Assembly: GCF_000026145.1 (NCBI RefSeq)
Contig: NC_009445.1
Coordinates: 1,984,001 to 2,048,000 of the forward strand
From: Bradyrhizobium sp. ORS 278
GTDB taxonomy: Bacteria > Pseudomonadota > Alphaproteobacteria > Rhizobiales > Xanthobacteraceae
DNA: 64,000 nucleotides
Direction of reading: 5' to 3'
In this document: piece by piece, positions 17,248 to 25,773 of the stretch
How positions within the stretch are numbered: position 1 is the stretch's first letter
Layout: each line of letters begins with the position of its first letter
The notes under the pieces: generated by a model
Told to the model about the DNA's origin: nothing
What the model saw: only the letters and a program-made list of their open reading frames with translations
Database searches by the model: none
Position numbers and translations under genes: made by a program

Positions 17248-18294
17248 TCATCCTTTGTAGGCCCGTACACGCGCCAGCATCTGCTCGACATGGGCGATCG
17301 GGGTTTCTGGCGTGATGCCGTGGCCGAGATTGAAGATGTGCCGGCCGCCCGCATAGCTCGCCAGCACGTCGTCGACCGCCTGGTCGAGCGCAGCACCGCC
17401 GGTGATCAGCGCCAGCGGATCGAGATTGCCCTGCACGGCGACCTTGCTCTGTACCCGCTCGCGCACCAGCCCGGGCTCCGCCGTCCAGTCGATGCTGACG
17501 GCATCGACGCCAGTCTCCGTCACATAGCCCGGCAGCAGCGCGCCGGCGCCGCGCGGAAAGCCGATGATCTTGGCATCGGGCCTGATCTTGCGCACGCCCT
17601 CGACGATGCGCCGCGTCGGTGCCACCGACCAGCGCGCGAATTCGCGCGGCGACAGCACGCCGGCCCAGGTATCGAAGATCTGCAGTGCGTCGGCACCGGC
17701 ATCGAGCTGCTTCAACAGATAGGCGATGGAGCTGTCGACGAGTGCGTCGATGATCCTCTGGAACGCCTCGGGGGCGCGGTAGGCGAGCAGTCTCGCCGGA
17801 GCCTGGTCCGGCGTGCCCTGGCCAGCGACCATGTAGGTCGCGACCGTCCATGGCGCACCGCAAAAGCCGATCAGCGCGGTGCTCTGCGGCAGCTCGCTGC
17901 GGACGCGGCGTAGCGCCTCGAACACGGCCTCGAGCTTGGACAGATCCGCCTCGCCGGACAGCGTGGAGATCTTCTCGGGCGTATCCAGCGGATCCAGTCG
18001 CGGGCCTTCGCCGACTTCGAATCGGACGCTGCGGCCGAGGGCGTGCGGGATGACCAGAATGTCGGAGAAGATGATCGCCGCGTCGAAGCCGAACCGCCGG
18101 ATCGGCTGCAAGGTGACTTCGGCCGCGAGCTCCGGATTGAAGCAAAGGTCGAGGAAGCCCCCGGCCTTGGCGCGCACCTCGCGATATTCCGGCAGATAGC
18201 GGCCGGCCTGCCGCATCATCCATATCGGAGGCACGCTCTGGCGCTGACCTGCCAGCACGTCGATGAAAGGCTTGTTCACGGCAGTCTCACTCAC
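17248..18294 (-). CDS. hemE: Uroporphyrinogen decarboxylase
   Basis: HemE removes the four acetate carboxyl groups of uroporphyrinogen III to give coproporphyrinogen III. Signatures are strong: [17 protein letters not shown] near the N-terminus, [14 protein letters not shown] with the catalytic Asp, [16 protein letters not shown], and [12 protein letters not shown] near the C-terminus. GTG 18294 is chosen as start because GGAG lies 7 bases upstream; the frame opens further to a TTG at 18309, and GTG 18279 is also possible. It converges with hemC with only four bases between stops. In many rhizobia hemE sits near rho or hemH, so this location is less usual. Confidence 0.95.
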
Positions 18295-18422
18295 GCTGGG
18301 GCTCCGCAACCCTGTGGGAACAGTTTACCGTCCGTGATACATGGCCGGACGGTTCCGGCCAAGCTCCCATCCGACTGAGGGGGGAGCCGCATCGGCGCGC
18401 TGGGCGACGCCGGCCGCCGTTG

Positions 18423-18447
18423 GGAACACGCCTTTCGCCGCTGCGTT
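18423..18447 (+). promoter_or_regulatory. EcfG-type general stress promoter
   Basis: GGAAC at 18423-18427, exactly 16 bases, then CGTT at 18444-18447. This matches the alphaproteobacterial EcfG (general stress response) consensus GGAAC-N16/17-CGTT without mismatch. It sits 24 bases before the start of the small gene at 18471, leaving a short leader. Confidence 0.7.
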
Positions 18448-18470
18448 GTCGCCTGACAGGGAGATCGATC

Positions 18471-18719
18471 ATGGTTGAGAAGTTCAATCCTGCGCCGCAC
18501 GACAAGCATGCCGTCGATCCGCGTGAAGCGGCCCGTCTCGATCGCGAGACGACGACGCAACTCGACAAAGGACTCATGGACACGTTTCCGGCCTCGGACC
18601 CGGTCAGTCTGCAGCAGCCTTCGACCACGCGGATAAAGGCGAAGGGCGGTGGCCAGGGCTCGCATGAGCATGAGACCTCGTCGTTGTGGGACAAGGTCCG
18701 GTCGGTGTTCGCTCGCTGA
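18471..18719 (+). CDS. Small stress-associated protein with MDTFPASDPVS motif
   Basis: An 82-aa hydrophilic protein from ATG 18471 with AGGGAG 7-12 bases upstream. The central motif LDKGLMDTFPASDPVSLQQP is conserved in small proteins of rhizobia and relatives; their biochemical role is not known to me. The tail SSLWDKVRSVFAR is a short amphipathic helix. No signal peptide or membrane segment. The perfect EcfG-type promoter in front suggests general stress induction. Confidence 0.8.
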   Translation: MVEKFNPAPHDKHAVDPREAARLDRETTTQLDKGLMDTFPASDPVSLQQPSTTRIKAKGGGQGSHEHETSSLWDKVRSVFAR

Positions 18720-18874
18720 ACTAACAGGACCGAGCGACCTGCGATGCCGTATCCGTAAATATACGGCCCGTGCCGTAGTCTTACGGAGGACTCGCAGCGC
18801 CTTCGAACGGAACATGTTTCAGAGTTAGCTAACGCGTCCATGCGAGTCTGCCGCGGTCCGGAGAGTTCCGCGGA

Positions 18875-20785
18875 ATGGACGTTGCTGCCACCAGAGTCGA
18901 TCTGAGCCGCCTGCCGCTGTGGGCTGCGGCTGTTCTTGCGCTCGTGTGCGGAGCGATCCTGGCCTTCAGCGGCTGGAGCGAATGGACGTCGCGCAATGCC
19001 GAGGTGCACAACGCCGAGGTCGACCTCGGCAATCTCGCGAGATCGCTGACACAGCATGTGGAGGATACCGTCGAGCTGGCGGATTCCCTGATGCGCGGCG
19101 TTGTCACAGCGCTCGAGACGGACGACGGCAAGCCCGGAGCTATCACGCGTCTGCAGACGATCCTCAAGGCGAGGAAAGCGACGCTCGGACGCATCCGCGG
19201 CGTCTTTGCCTACGACGCCAATGGCGACTGGCTCGCCACGACCGAGGACGTTACGCTCACCAACTACAACAATGCCGACCGTGACTACTTCACCCATCAC
19301 CGATCCTCGGCGGACCGCTCGCTGCTGGTCGGCCGCCCGGTGCAGAGCAAATCCGGCGGTCAATGGGTCATCACGCTCTCGCGACGCTGGAATCACGCCG
19401 ACGGCAGTTTCGGCGGCGTCGTGCTCGCGACCATCGATGTCGCCTATTTCGCCGGGTTCTACCGGCAGTTCGACGTCGGACAGCAGGGCACGATCAGTCT
19501 GATCAGCCGCGATGGTCTCGTGCTCGCAGACAATTCCGAGCCGGACTCGCACGGTCTCGGCCAGCCGATGGTCGAAGCGATTCCATATCATCCGGCCTCC
19601 GGCACGCTGCGGTTCCGCCGCTTCGGCGAGAAGTCGGAGCGCATCGCCTTTTATCAGCACGCGCAGCGGTATCCTTTCCTCATTCTGGCCACGCGGACGG
19701 AGACCGAGGTGCTCGCCGAGTGGAAGCGCGATGCGGTCGTGCGGTTCACCGTCCTGGTGATCCTGCTCGGGCTCGTCGTCGCAATCGGCATTTTCCTGGT
19801 CAAGCAGCTGTCGAGGCGGCAGCAGCTTGCGGCCGCGCTCGCGGCCAAGGAGGAGAATTTCCGGTTGCTCGCCGAAGGCTCCAGCGACATCGTGACGCGC
19901 ATCGAGCTCGACGAGTGCATCGGCTACGTCTCGCCGTCGACGTCGCGCGTGCTCGGCTGGCACCCCTCGCAGTTGCTTGGCAAGCGCGCAATCTCCGGCG
20001 TGCATCCGCTCGACCGGCCGCAATTGCAGGAGATCCTCGATCAGCTCCGGAAGGGCATGGCCGACGAAGCGCGCGCAACCTATCGGATGCGCCGCCGCGA
20101 CAAATCGGAGATCTGGGTCGAGGCCACCATCCGCGCCACCCGCCGACCCGACGGCGAGCTCGATGGTTTCGTTGCCGTCACGCGCGACGTGACGCAGCAG
20201 AAGAACCTGCAGGGCCGGCTCGAGACGCTGGCGATCGAGGACGGACTCACCGGGCTCGCCAACCGCCGCCGCTTCGACGAGCGGCTGCTGGAGGAGTGGG
20301 GCAGGGCCTACCGCGAAAAGACATCGCTCGCGTTGTTGATGATCGATATCGATCACTTCAAGGCCTTCAACGACGCTTATGGCCATCCGGCCGGCGACGA
20401 ATGCCTGCACACCGTTGCCGGAATCCTCGCCGACGAAGCCCAGCGTAGTTCGGACCTCGTGGCCCGCTATGGCGGCGAGGAGTTCGCGATCCTGCTGCCG
20501 AACACCGATGCCGCCGGTTGCGCGCGGCTCGGCGAGCGGATCCGGCGGGCGCTGCATGCCGCCGCGCTCGTCCATGCGCACAATCCGCCGGGCATCGTGA
20601 CGGCCAGCCTCGGCGGCGCCGTCTGCCGTCCAGGCCTGGAACGTTCGGCGGGTCCGGCCTCGCTGATCGAGGCGGCCGACCGCGCGCTCTATGTCGCCAA
20701 GGACGGTGGGCGCGACCGCATGGTCATGGCGGGCGAGGTCGTGGAGCTGCCGTCCAGCAAGGCGCCGGCCACCGTGCCAGCTTGA
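18875..20785 (+). CDS. Diguanylate cyclase with Cache-type periplasmic sensor, PAS and GGDEF domains
   Basis: A 636-aa inner-membrane protein. TM1 at about residues 14-34, a periplasmic double-Cache-like sensor (about 40-280, with NNADRDYFTHHR and GRPVQSKSGGQWVITLSRR), TM2 at about 288-310, a PAS domain (about 325-445) and a GGDEF domain. The active site is GGEEF at 533-537, so it should make cyclic di-GMP from GTP. The inhibitory I-site RSSD lies five residues before it, as in PleD, so product inhibition is expected. The Cache domain probably binds an extracellular small molecule. The gene stands alone, convergent with slyX. Confidence 0.92.
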   Translation: MDVAATRVDLSRLPLWAAAVLALVCGAILAFSGWSEWTSRNAEVHNAEVDLGNLARSLTQHVEDTVELADSLMRGVVTALETDDGKPGAITRLQTILKARKATLGRIRGVFAYDANGDWLATTEDVTLTNYNNADRDYFTHHRSSADRSLLVGRPVQSKSGGQWVITLSRRWNHADGSFGGVVLATIDVAYFAGFYRQFDVGQQGTISLISRDGLVLADNSEPDSHGLGQPMVEAIPYHPASGTLRFRRFGEKSERIAFYQHAQRYPFLILATRTETEVLAEWKRDAVVRFTVLVILLGLVVAIGIFLVKQLSRRQQLAAALAAKEENFRLLAEGSSDIVTRIELDECIGYVSPSTSRVLGWHPSQLLGKRAISGVHPLDRPQLQEILDQLRKGMADEARATYRMRRRDKSEIWVEATIRATRRPDGELDGFVAVTRDVTQQKNLQGRLETLAIEDGLTGLANRRRFDERLLEEWGRAYREKTSLALLMIDIDHFKAFNDAYGHPAGDECLHTVAGILADEAQRSSDLVARYGGEEFAILLPNTDAAGCARLGERIRRALHAAALVHAHNPPGIVTASLGGAVCRPGLERSAGPASLIEAADRALYVAKDGGRDRMVMAGEVVELPSSKAPATVPA

Positions 20786-20798
20786 GATCGTCGCGCGC

Positions 20799-21026
20799 TC
20801 AGTAGTGCGGTGGCGGCTCATTCCGCGGCCCCTCGGTATTGCTCTGGGCCTCCTCGAGCCGCTCGACGAGCAGCGCGATCTGCCGCTTCAGCGCGTCGAT
20901 CTCACGCCATTGCGCGGTGATGGTCTGGTTGAGCGTCTCGATCGTGTCGTCCTGGAAGGTCAGGCGCATCTCGAGCCGGTCGATTCGCTCGATAAGTTCC
21001 TGGTCCGACAGCTCAGAGTTGCTCAT
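20799..21026 (-). CDS. slyX: SlyX-family protein
   Basis: A 75-aa protein starting MSNSELSDQELIERIDRLEMRL, with a heptad-repeat coiled coil over most of its length and the family's short Pro-rich C-terminal end (PRNEPPPHY). SlyX is a small widespread protein of unknown biochemical role. Its start overlaps the end of trhO by 14 bases, so the two are translated as one operon. Confidence 0.88.
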   Translation of the reverse strand: MSNSELSDQELIERIDRLEMRLTFQDDTIETLNQTITAQWREIDALKRQIALLVERLEEAQSNTEGPRNEPPPHY

Positions 21027-21792
21027 CGCCCGTGCCCTCCGCCTTGCCCTGGCTGACTGGGGCGGCATGCTGGCGCAGCCCGTGGCCGAGCGCCACCCGC
21101 TCGTCGAACACGAAGCAGCCGCCGCGCCAGCGGCTCTCGGCCTCCGGAATCTCCTCGAGATATCTCAGGATGCCGCCCTTGAGGTGGTAGACCTTGGGAA
21201 AGCCGCGCGCCAGCAGCAGCGCGCTTGCCTTCTCGCAGCGGATGCCGCCGGTGCAGAACATCGCGATCCGCTTGTGCCTCGCAGGATCGAGCGCGCGAGC
21301 AGCGAACTCCTTGAACTCGCCGAAGCTGTGCAATCCCGGATCGACGGCGCCTTCGAACGTCCCCATCGCGACCTCGAACGCGTTGCGTGTATCGAGCAGG
21401 AGCGTGTCCGGCGCGGCGATCAGCGCGTTCCAATCCGCGGGACTGACATAGGTCCCGACCTGCCGGGTCGGATCGGCCAGGGGATCGCCCAGTGTCACGA
21501 TCTCCCGCTTCAGCCGGATCTTGAGGCGCTGGAACGGCATGGACGCGGCGCTGGAAAACTTCAGCTCCAGATTGTCCAGGCGGCCGGCGAACAGCGCACC
21601 GTGGCGAAGCTCCTCCACCAAGGACGCGATCGCCTCGCTGGTCCCGGCGACCGTGCCGTTGATGCCTTCTTCCGCGAGCAGGATGCTCCCCTTGATACCG
21701 CGTGTTGCGCAGACCGCCTGCAGCGGGGCGCGCAGGTCGCGAAAATCCGGCAATGCTACAAACTGATAGAGGGCGGCGACCGTCAGGGACAT
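21013..21792 (-). CDS. trhO: tRNA U34 hydroxylase TrhO (rhodanese-like, YceA family)
   Basis: A 259-aa protein starting MSLTVAALYQFVALPDFRDL. Residues 1-95 are the TrhO N-terminal domain (GSILLAEEGINGTVAG), followed by a rhodanese domain with LLLDTRNAFEVAMGTFEGA and the catalytic loop CTGGIRCEKAS, where the first Cys is the active residue. TrhO hydroxylates uridine 34 of certain tRNAs to 5-hydroxyuridine using prephenate-dependent or oxygen-dependent chemistry. The C-terminal extension after the rhodanese domain (GGCFVFDERVALGHGL) is usual for the family. Start 21792 was chosen because family similarity begins there although the frame stays open upstream. Confidence 0.9.
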   Translation of the reverse strand: MSLTVAALYQFVALPDFRDLRAPLQAVCATRGIKGSILLAEEGINGTVAGTSEAIASLVEELRHGALFAGRLDNLELKFSSAASMPFQRLKIRLKREIVTLGDPLADPTRQVGTYVSPADWNALIAAPDTLLLDTRNAFEVAMGTFEGAVDPGLHSFGEFKEFAARALDPARHKRIAMFCTGGIRCEKASALLLARGFPKVYHLKGGILRYLEEIPEAESRWRGGCFVFDERVALGHGLRQHAAPVSQGKAEGTGDEQL

Positions 21793-21924
21793 GCGGCCGT
21801 TTAGCAGCAGACCTGACCATAGAAAAGCTGGTATCCGCGGGCATTGCCGAGGCCGGAAGGAATGTGCCATGTAGCCGGCCAGCACGGGCCGTCCGGCCCC
21901 AACGAGAGCACCCAGCGAGCCACG

Positions 21925-23511
21925 ATGAGAAGCTTCCATTTCCCCGGCAGGTCCACGGTCCACGCCCAGAACGGAATGATTGCCACCTCGCATCCGCAGG
22001 CGGCGCTGGCCGGAATCGAGGTGCTGCGCGCCGGCGGCACCGCGGCCGACGCGGCGGTGGCCGCCTGCGCGCTGCTCGGCGTGATCGAGCCGCAGTCGAC
22101 CGGCATCGGCGGCGACTGCTTCGCGCTGGTGCAGCCGAAGGGCGAGGGCCGGATCCTGGCCTATAACGGCTCCGGCCGGGCGCCGGCCGCGGCGACCGTC
22201 GACTGGTACCTCGAGCGCAAGATCCATTCGGTGCCGCTGACCTCGGCGCATGCCGTCTCCGTGCCCGGCGCGATCGATGCCTGGGCGCGCATCCTGCACG
22301 ACCATGGCCGCCTCGGCCTCGACCGGCTGCTGCAGCCGGCGATCCGCGCCGCCGAGGATGGCTATGTGGTGGCGCCGCGCGTCGCCTTCGACTGGAACAA
22401 CCAGTTCGAGAAGCTCAAGAACGGCACCAATACCGCGCGCTACTTCCTGCCGCACGGCAAGGCCGCCGTCGCGGGCGACGTGATCCGTCAGCCGGAGCTG
22501 GCGCAGACCTTGCGCGTCATCGCCAAGGAAGGTCCGAAGGGCTTTTATACCGGCGCGGTCGCCGAGGACATGGTGCAGACGCTGCGCAGCATCGGCGGTC
22601 TGCATACTTTGGAGGACTTCGCCAACCATCAGACCGAGGTGACCTCGCCGATCGGCACCACCTACAAGGACTACGACGTCTGGCAGTGCCCTCCGAACGG
22701 CCCGGGCATCACCATGCTGGTCATGCTGAACATCCTCTCGCGCTTCGATCTGACCCGCATCGCGCCGCTCAGCATCGAGCGCTTTCATCTCGAAGCGGAG
22801 GCCGCGCGCATCGCCTACATGATGCGCGAGCAGCACATCGGCGATCCCCAGCACATGACCACCGAGGTCGCGAGCATCCTCGCCAAGGAGTTCGCCGACG
22901 AGTACATTTCGCAGATCAGCCTCGACAAGCTGCTGGACCTGCCGAACGTCGCGCCGCCGATGAACCCGGAGACGGTGTACATCACGGTGGTGGACCGCGA
23001 CCGCAACGTCTGCTCCTTCATCAACTCGATCGCGCATTCGTTCGGCTCGGCGATCGTCTCCAACGAGACCGGCGTGCTGCTGCAGAACCGCGCCGGCGGC
23101 TTCCGCATCCAGCCCGGCCATCCGAACTGCATCGGTCCGGGCAAGCGCCCGCTGCACACCATCATCCCGGCGCTGGCCACCAAGGCTGGCCGCGCACAGA
23201 TGTCGTTCGGCGTCATGGGCGGCCAGTATCAGCCGGTCGGACAGACCCATGTGCTGACCAACATCCTCGACTATGGCTGCGACGTGCAGGAAGCGATCGA
23301 TATGGCGCGCGGTCTGCACTATGAAGGCGTCTATCAGCTCGAGGACGGTGTGCCGGCCGAGGTCGTCGAAGGCCTGCAGAAGATCGGCCACAAGACCACC
23401 AAGGTGGTCTCGCCGCTTGGCGGCGGCCAGGCGATCTGGATCGACTGGGACAAGGGCACGCTCACCGGCGGCTCCGACCCGCGCAAGGACGGCTGCGCGC
23501 TGGGGTATTGA
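21925..23511 (+). CDS. Gamma-glutamyltransferase-family protein (Ntn hydrolase)
   Basis: A 528-aa protein from ATG 21925. The opening GMIATSHPQAALAGIEVLR plus AADAAVAACALLGVIEP and GIGGDCFAL are typical of the GGT family. The autocleavage/catalytic Thr is expected in NPETVYITVVDRDRNVCS (T in PETVY), and GKRPLHTIIPAL and GGQYQPVGQTHVL are the small-subunit motifs. It has no clear signal peptide, unlike classical periplasmic GGT, so it may be a cytoplasmic amidohydrolase of the GGT-like branch acting on another acyl-amide. It is divergent from trhO. Confidence 0.85.
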   Translation: MRSFHFPGRSTVHAQNGMIATSHPQAALAGIEVLRAGGTAADAAVAACALLGVIEPQSTGIGGDCFALVQPKGEGRILAYNGSGRAPAAATVDWYLERKIHSVPLTSAHAVSVPGAIDAWARILHDHGRLGLDRLLQPAIRAAEDGYVVAPRVAFDWNNQFEKLKNGTNTARYFLPHGKAAVAGDVIRQPELAQTLRVIAKEGPKGFYTGAVAEDMVQTLRSIGGLHTLEDFANHQTEVTSPIGTTYKDYDVWQCPPNGPGITMLVMLNILSRFDLTRIAPLSIERFHLEAEAARIAYMMREQHIGDPQHMTTEVASILAKEFADEYISQISLDKLLDLPNVAPPMNPETVYITVVDRDRNVCSFINSIAHSFGSAIVSNETGVLLQNRAGGFRIQPGHPNCIGPGKRPLHTIIPALATKAGRAQMSFGVMGGQYQPVGQTHVLTNILDYGCDVQEAIDMARGLHYEGVYQLEDGVPAEVVEGLQKIGHKTTKVVSPLGGGQAIWIDWDKGTLTGGSDPRKDGCALGY

Positions 23512-23701
23512 GGCGGGCGCGTATGTCGTCACGCGCCGACCCGTACGGTGGGCAAAGGCGCGCCACGATCTATCGGGTGTGGCATGTTCTCTCCCGCGCC
23601 GTGCCCACCGTCCGCACTCCGCGCTCGCTGAAAGACGGTGGGCACGCAGCCGCCCTGCGGTCGTCCGCTTTGCCCTCCCTACGGCAGCCCCACTTTCCGC
23701 T

Positions 23702-23850
23702 GTCGTCCCGGCCTCGAGCCGGGACCCATACCCCCAGGGAGTGGTTCGAGGCAGGCTGGTCATTGGCTTTTTCTCGCCTCACCTCTGCTGCGGCTTATGG
23801 GTCCCGGATCGGCGCCGTGCCGCGCTGCGCGCGTCGCGGCTTGTCGGGAC
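23702..23850. repeat. Dispersed palindromic repeat, partly degraded copy
   Basis: The arm 23702-23731 matches the perfect inverted repeat at 7391 with one substitution. The partner arm from about 23796 (TTATGGGTCCCGG...) is broken up by other sequence. The inner segment ACCCCCAGGGAGTGGTTCGAGGCA is found in reverse orientation at about 38393-38416, so both are the same element. Confidence 0.65.
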
Positions 23851-23980
23851 GAGGGCGGTGGGTGGGGCGAATTCACGATTCAAACAGCCAAGGTGAGTGA
23901 CCGCGGACATGCCTTTCCGGCCTCGCGGCGCCTTGCGCCCGAGCTATTCGGTCCGTCCGTCCCTCGCGATCAGGCAGAGG

Positions 23981-24086
23981 GCGCAGGGAATGCCGGGTGA
24001 CGGCCTCACCCATGGCCCGCCTGCGAACAAGAATGCAGGCGGCAGGTACCACAGGTGCAGCCGAACCACGCCGGCATTCCCTGCGC
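23981..24086. other. Structured element: 16-bp outer stem enclosing two hairpins (possible RNA)
   Basis: GCGCAGGGAATGCCGG at 23981-23996 pairs perfectly with 24071-24086. The 74-base loop contains a perfect 8-bp hairpin, CCGCCTGC (24017-24024) with GCAGGCGG (24035-24042), and a hairpin GGTGA/TCACC (23996-24010) that can extend by one pair into the outer stem. This multibranch shape looks like a structured RNA or a complex palindromic repeat. From memory similar sequences recur in Bradyrhizobium genomes, which was not checked. Confidence 0.5.
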
Positions 24087-24519
24087 GATGGTCTTCACGC
24101 TTATACGCAGTCTCCCTGGTGCGCCGGCTTGTTGGCCACCTCCGCGCGAAGCGAAGCCTCGTCGCGTTTGCGACAATGCGCTGACGCGCATTGCGCGGAT
24201 GACACCAGCTTCGGGGTGTCGGGACGCTGCGACTTCACGTCCGCGAGCGATCGTTCATCGGCACCCCCATGAAGAGGACGCTGCGATCTCTCGCGGCCAC
24301 CGCATCCCCGCCTCGCGTGTCGTGACGATCGCGCGCAACGCCCCTCGCAGTGAGGCGGGATGCCGCGGAGATAATCATGATTTCCGATAAATAGCAAGGA
24401 AATTATTTTTAACGGAAGGCATAAGGCGGTCCGCTGCCGCAGCCCCGCAGGCTGGTCAGCCGCGTCTGCATGCGCTAAACCGCGTCTCCCCCCGTGAACG
24501 AGCAGAGGCGGTCTGAAGC

Positions 24520-24990
24520 ATGCGGCGTCCGATGAACAGAAGACAAGCGATCCTGGTGGCGGCGAGCGCCGCGGCCGGCGCCGTGCTGGGCTCTCATGCA
24601 ACTTCGGCACAGACCAGTTCAGCCAAACCGACAGGAAAGACCATGACCACTCCCTCCGGACTGCAGATCATCGACACCAAGGAAGGTACCGGCGCGACGC
24701 CTGCCCGCGGTCAGACCTGCGTGATGCACTACACGGGCTGGCTCTATGAGAACGGCCAGAAGGGCAAGAAATTCGACTCCTCCGTCGATCGCAACGAGCC
24801 GTTCGAATTCCCGATCGGCATGAAGCGCGTGATCGCCGGCTGGGACGAGGGCGTCGCCACGATGAAGGTCGGCGGCAAGCGCACCCTCATCATCCCGCCG
24901 GAGCTCGGCTACGGCGCCCGCGGCGCCGGCGGCGTGATCCCGCCGAATGCGACCTTGCTGTTCGATGTGGAATTGCTGGGGGTGAAGTAA
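24520..24990 (+). CDS. Exported FKBP-type peptidyl-prolyl cis-trans isomerase
   Basis: A 156-aa protein (ATG 24520, or ATG 24532). The N-terminus RRQAILVAASAAAGAVLG is a signal peptide, cleaved near TSAQT. The FKBP domain occupies residues 45-156: GATPARGQTCVMHYTGWL, KFDSSVDRNEPFEF, IGMKRVIAGWDEGVATMKVGGKR, IPPELGYGARGAGGVIPPNATLLFDVELL. The aromatic pocket residues (Y, F, D, W) of active FKBPs are all there. It should catalyse prolyl isomerisation in the periplasm and help folding of exported proteins. It stands alone. Confidence 0.92.
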   Translation: MRRPMNRRQAILVAASAAAGAVLGSHATSAQTSSAKPTGKTMTTPSGLQIIDTKEGTGATPARGQTCVMHYTGWLYENGQKGKKFDSSVDRNEPFEFPIGMKRVIAGWDEGVATMKVGGKRTLIIPPELGYGARGAGGVIPPNATLLFDVELLGVK

Positions 24991-25047
24991 GGGGCTCCAG
25001 TCGCCGCTGTTGCTGTTGAATCAGCAGATAGCGCGGTGCCAATGAAT

Positions 25048-25276
25048 GCGCCCTCTCCCACCCTGGCGAAGCTCCGCTTCGCCTTGGGGGAGAGGGCGCT
25101 GCATCTGGCAGTTGATCGTTCGATCTTGCGCCGCTCCGTAGGGTGGGCAAAGCAGACGCCCGCAAGGGCGGATGCGTGCCCACCGTGGATCCGCGCGAGC
25201 GGTTGGAATGGTGGGCACGGCGCGTCACAGATGAGCGGGATCGAGAGACCATTGTTCGCGCCTTTGCCCACCCTAC
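25048..25276. repeat. Two nested palindromic repeats in the FKBP-csbD gap
   Basis: GCGCCCTCTCCCA (25048-25060) pairs with the arm at 25084-25099 around a GCGAAG-CTCCGCTTCGC hairpin. A second element runs from GTAGGGTGGGCAAAG (25138-25152) to its exact reverse complement at 25262-25276, with inner GTGCCCACC/GGTGGGCAC pairs. The same GGTGGGCAAAG units occur at about 23545. The 421-base gap 24991-25411 contains no gene. Confidence 0.6.
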
Positions 25277-25331
25277 AGCTCACAACGCTCACCCCAAAAC
25301 CCGCAACAAACTCTCAGCTAACATGCGAGCA

Positions 25332-25357
25332 AAGCCGGCTCCGCGAGGAGCCGGCTT
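25332..25357 (-). terminator. Hairpin terminator for the csbD-like gene
   Basis: AAGCCGGCTCC (25332-25342), loop GCGA, perfect 11-bp complement (25347-25357). It lies 55 bases beyond the csbD-like stop on the minus strand. The following T-run is weak (CTTTGCT), so it may be a modest terminator. Confidence 0.55.
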
Positions 25358-25411
25358 CGTGATCTCGGGGTTGCCCGATCAGCTGCGTTGCCGCAGCGAG
25401 GCACTTATCGC

Positions 25412-25627
25412 TCAGAGGTTCTTGTTCGCAGCGCCGGCGGCAGTGTTGACTGCGTCCTTGGTCGCCTGCTTGGCATCGCCGAGCGCCTGCTGGCCCTTGC
25501 CCTTCACTTCCTGAACGGCGCCTTCGCCTTGCAGACGGTCGTTGCCAGTGGCCTCGCCGATGCCCTGCTTGGCCTTGCCGATTGCTTCGTTGGTCGCGCC
25601 TTTGATCTTGTCCATGGTCGAACCCAT
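25412..25627 (-). CDS. CsbD-family stress protein
   Basis: A 71-aa hydrophilic protein from ATG 25627 with GGAGAGC just upstream. [20 protein letters not shown], followed by [25 protein letters not shown], is the CsbD-like signature. CsbD proteins are small, abundant, largely disordered proteins induced in general stress; their molecular role is unknown. An EcfG-like promoter (25665-25689) stands about 30 bases upstream and a hairpin terminator follows, so it is a single-gene transcription unit. Confidence 0.92.
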   Translation of the reverse strand: MGSTMDKIKGATNEAIGKAKQGIGEATGNDRLQGEGAVQEVKGKGQQALGDAKQATKDAVNTAAGAANKNL

Positions 25628-25664
25628 AGTTGCTCTCCGTTGTCTGTGTGAACTGCGCGGGATC

Positions 25665-25689
25665 AACGCGGGCGATGCGGAAAGGTTCT
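25665..25689 (-). promoter_or_regulatory. EcfG-like promoter of the csbD-like gene
   Basis: On the minus strand AGAAC (25689-25685), 16 bases, then CGTT (25668-25665). This is the EcfG consensus GGAAC-N16-CGTT with one mismatch. The -10 lies about 38 bases before the start codon, a sensible distance. Confidence 0.5.
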
Positions 25690-25773
25690 GATGGAACCGC
25701 AATGGCGCTGACGCGGCATTTCGACTAGGATGCGCCGGTTCCTGCTGACCATCACGCATTCGAGAAGAAGAAA

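Larger units (their letters stand above)
23512..24519. other. 1-kb non-coding region with repeats and a structured element
   Basis: No convincing gene is present in this gap. It contains GGTGGGCAAAGGCGC/GTGCCCACC repeat units (about 23541-23650), a copy of the dispersed palindrome (23702-23850, second arm degraded), a strongly structured element (23981-24086) and a hairpin-prone stretch to about 24140. The last 150 bases before the FKBP gene are AT-richer (24375-24420) and probably hold its promoter. Confidence 0.6.

Noticed and set aside
14238..17396. A 1052-codon open frame on the minus strand across the acetate kinase, GMC oxidoreductase and hemC genes
   Set aside because: It is antisense to three well-supported genes, its product is low-complexity (Arg, Ala, Asp, His) and shows no domain. 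Long antisense frames are common in GC-rich DNA.
18287..20821. An 844-codon minus-strand frame opposite the diguanylate cyclase
   Set aside because: Antisense shadow of a complete Cache-PAS-GGDEF gene; no motif and no ribosome site.
21793..23763. N-terminal extension of the trhO frame across the gamma-glutamyltransferase gene
   Set aside because: The frame stays open by chance on the opposite strand of a real gene; TrhO similarity starts only at codon 21792.
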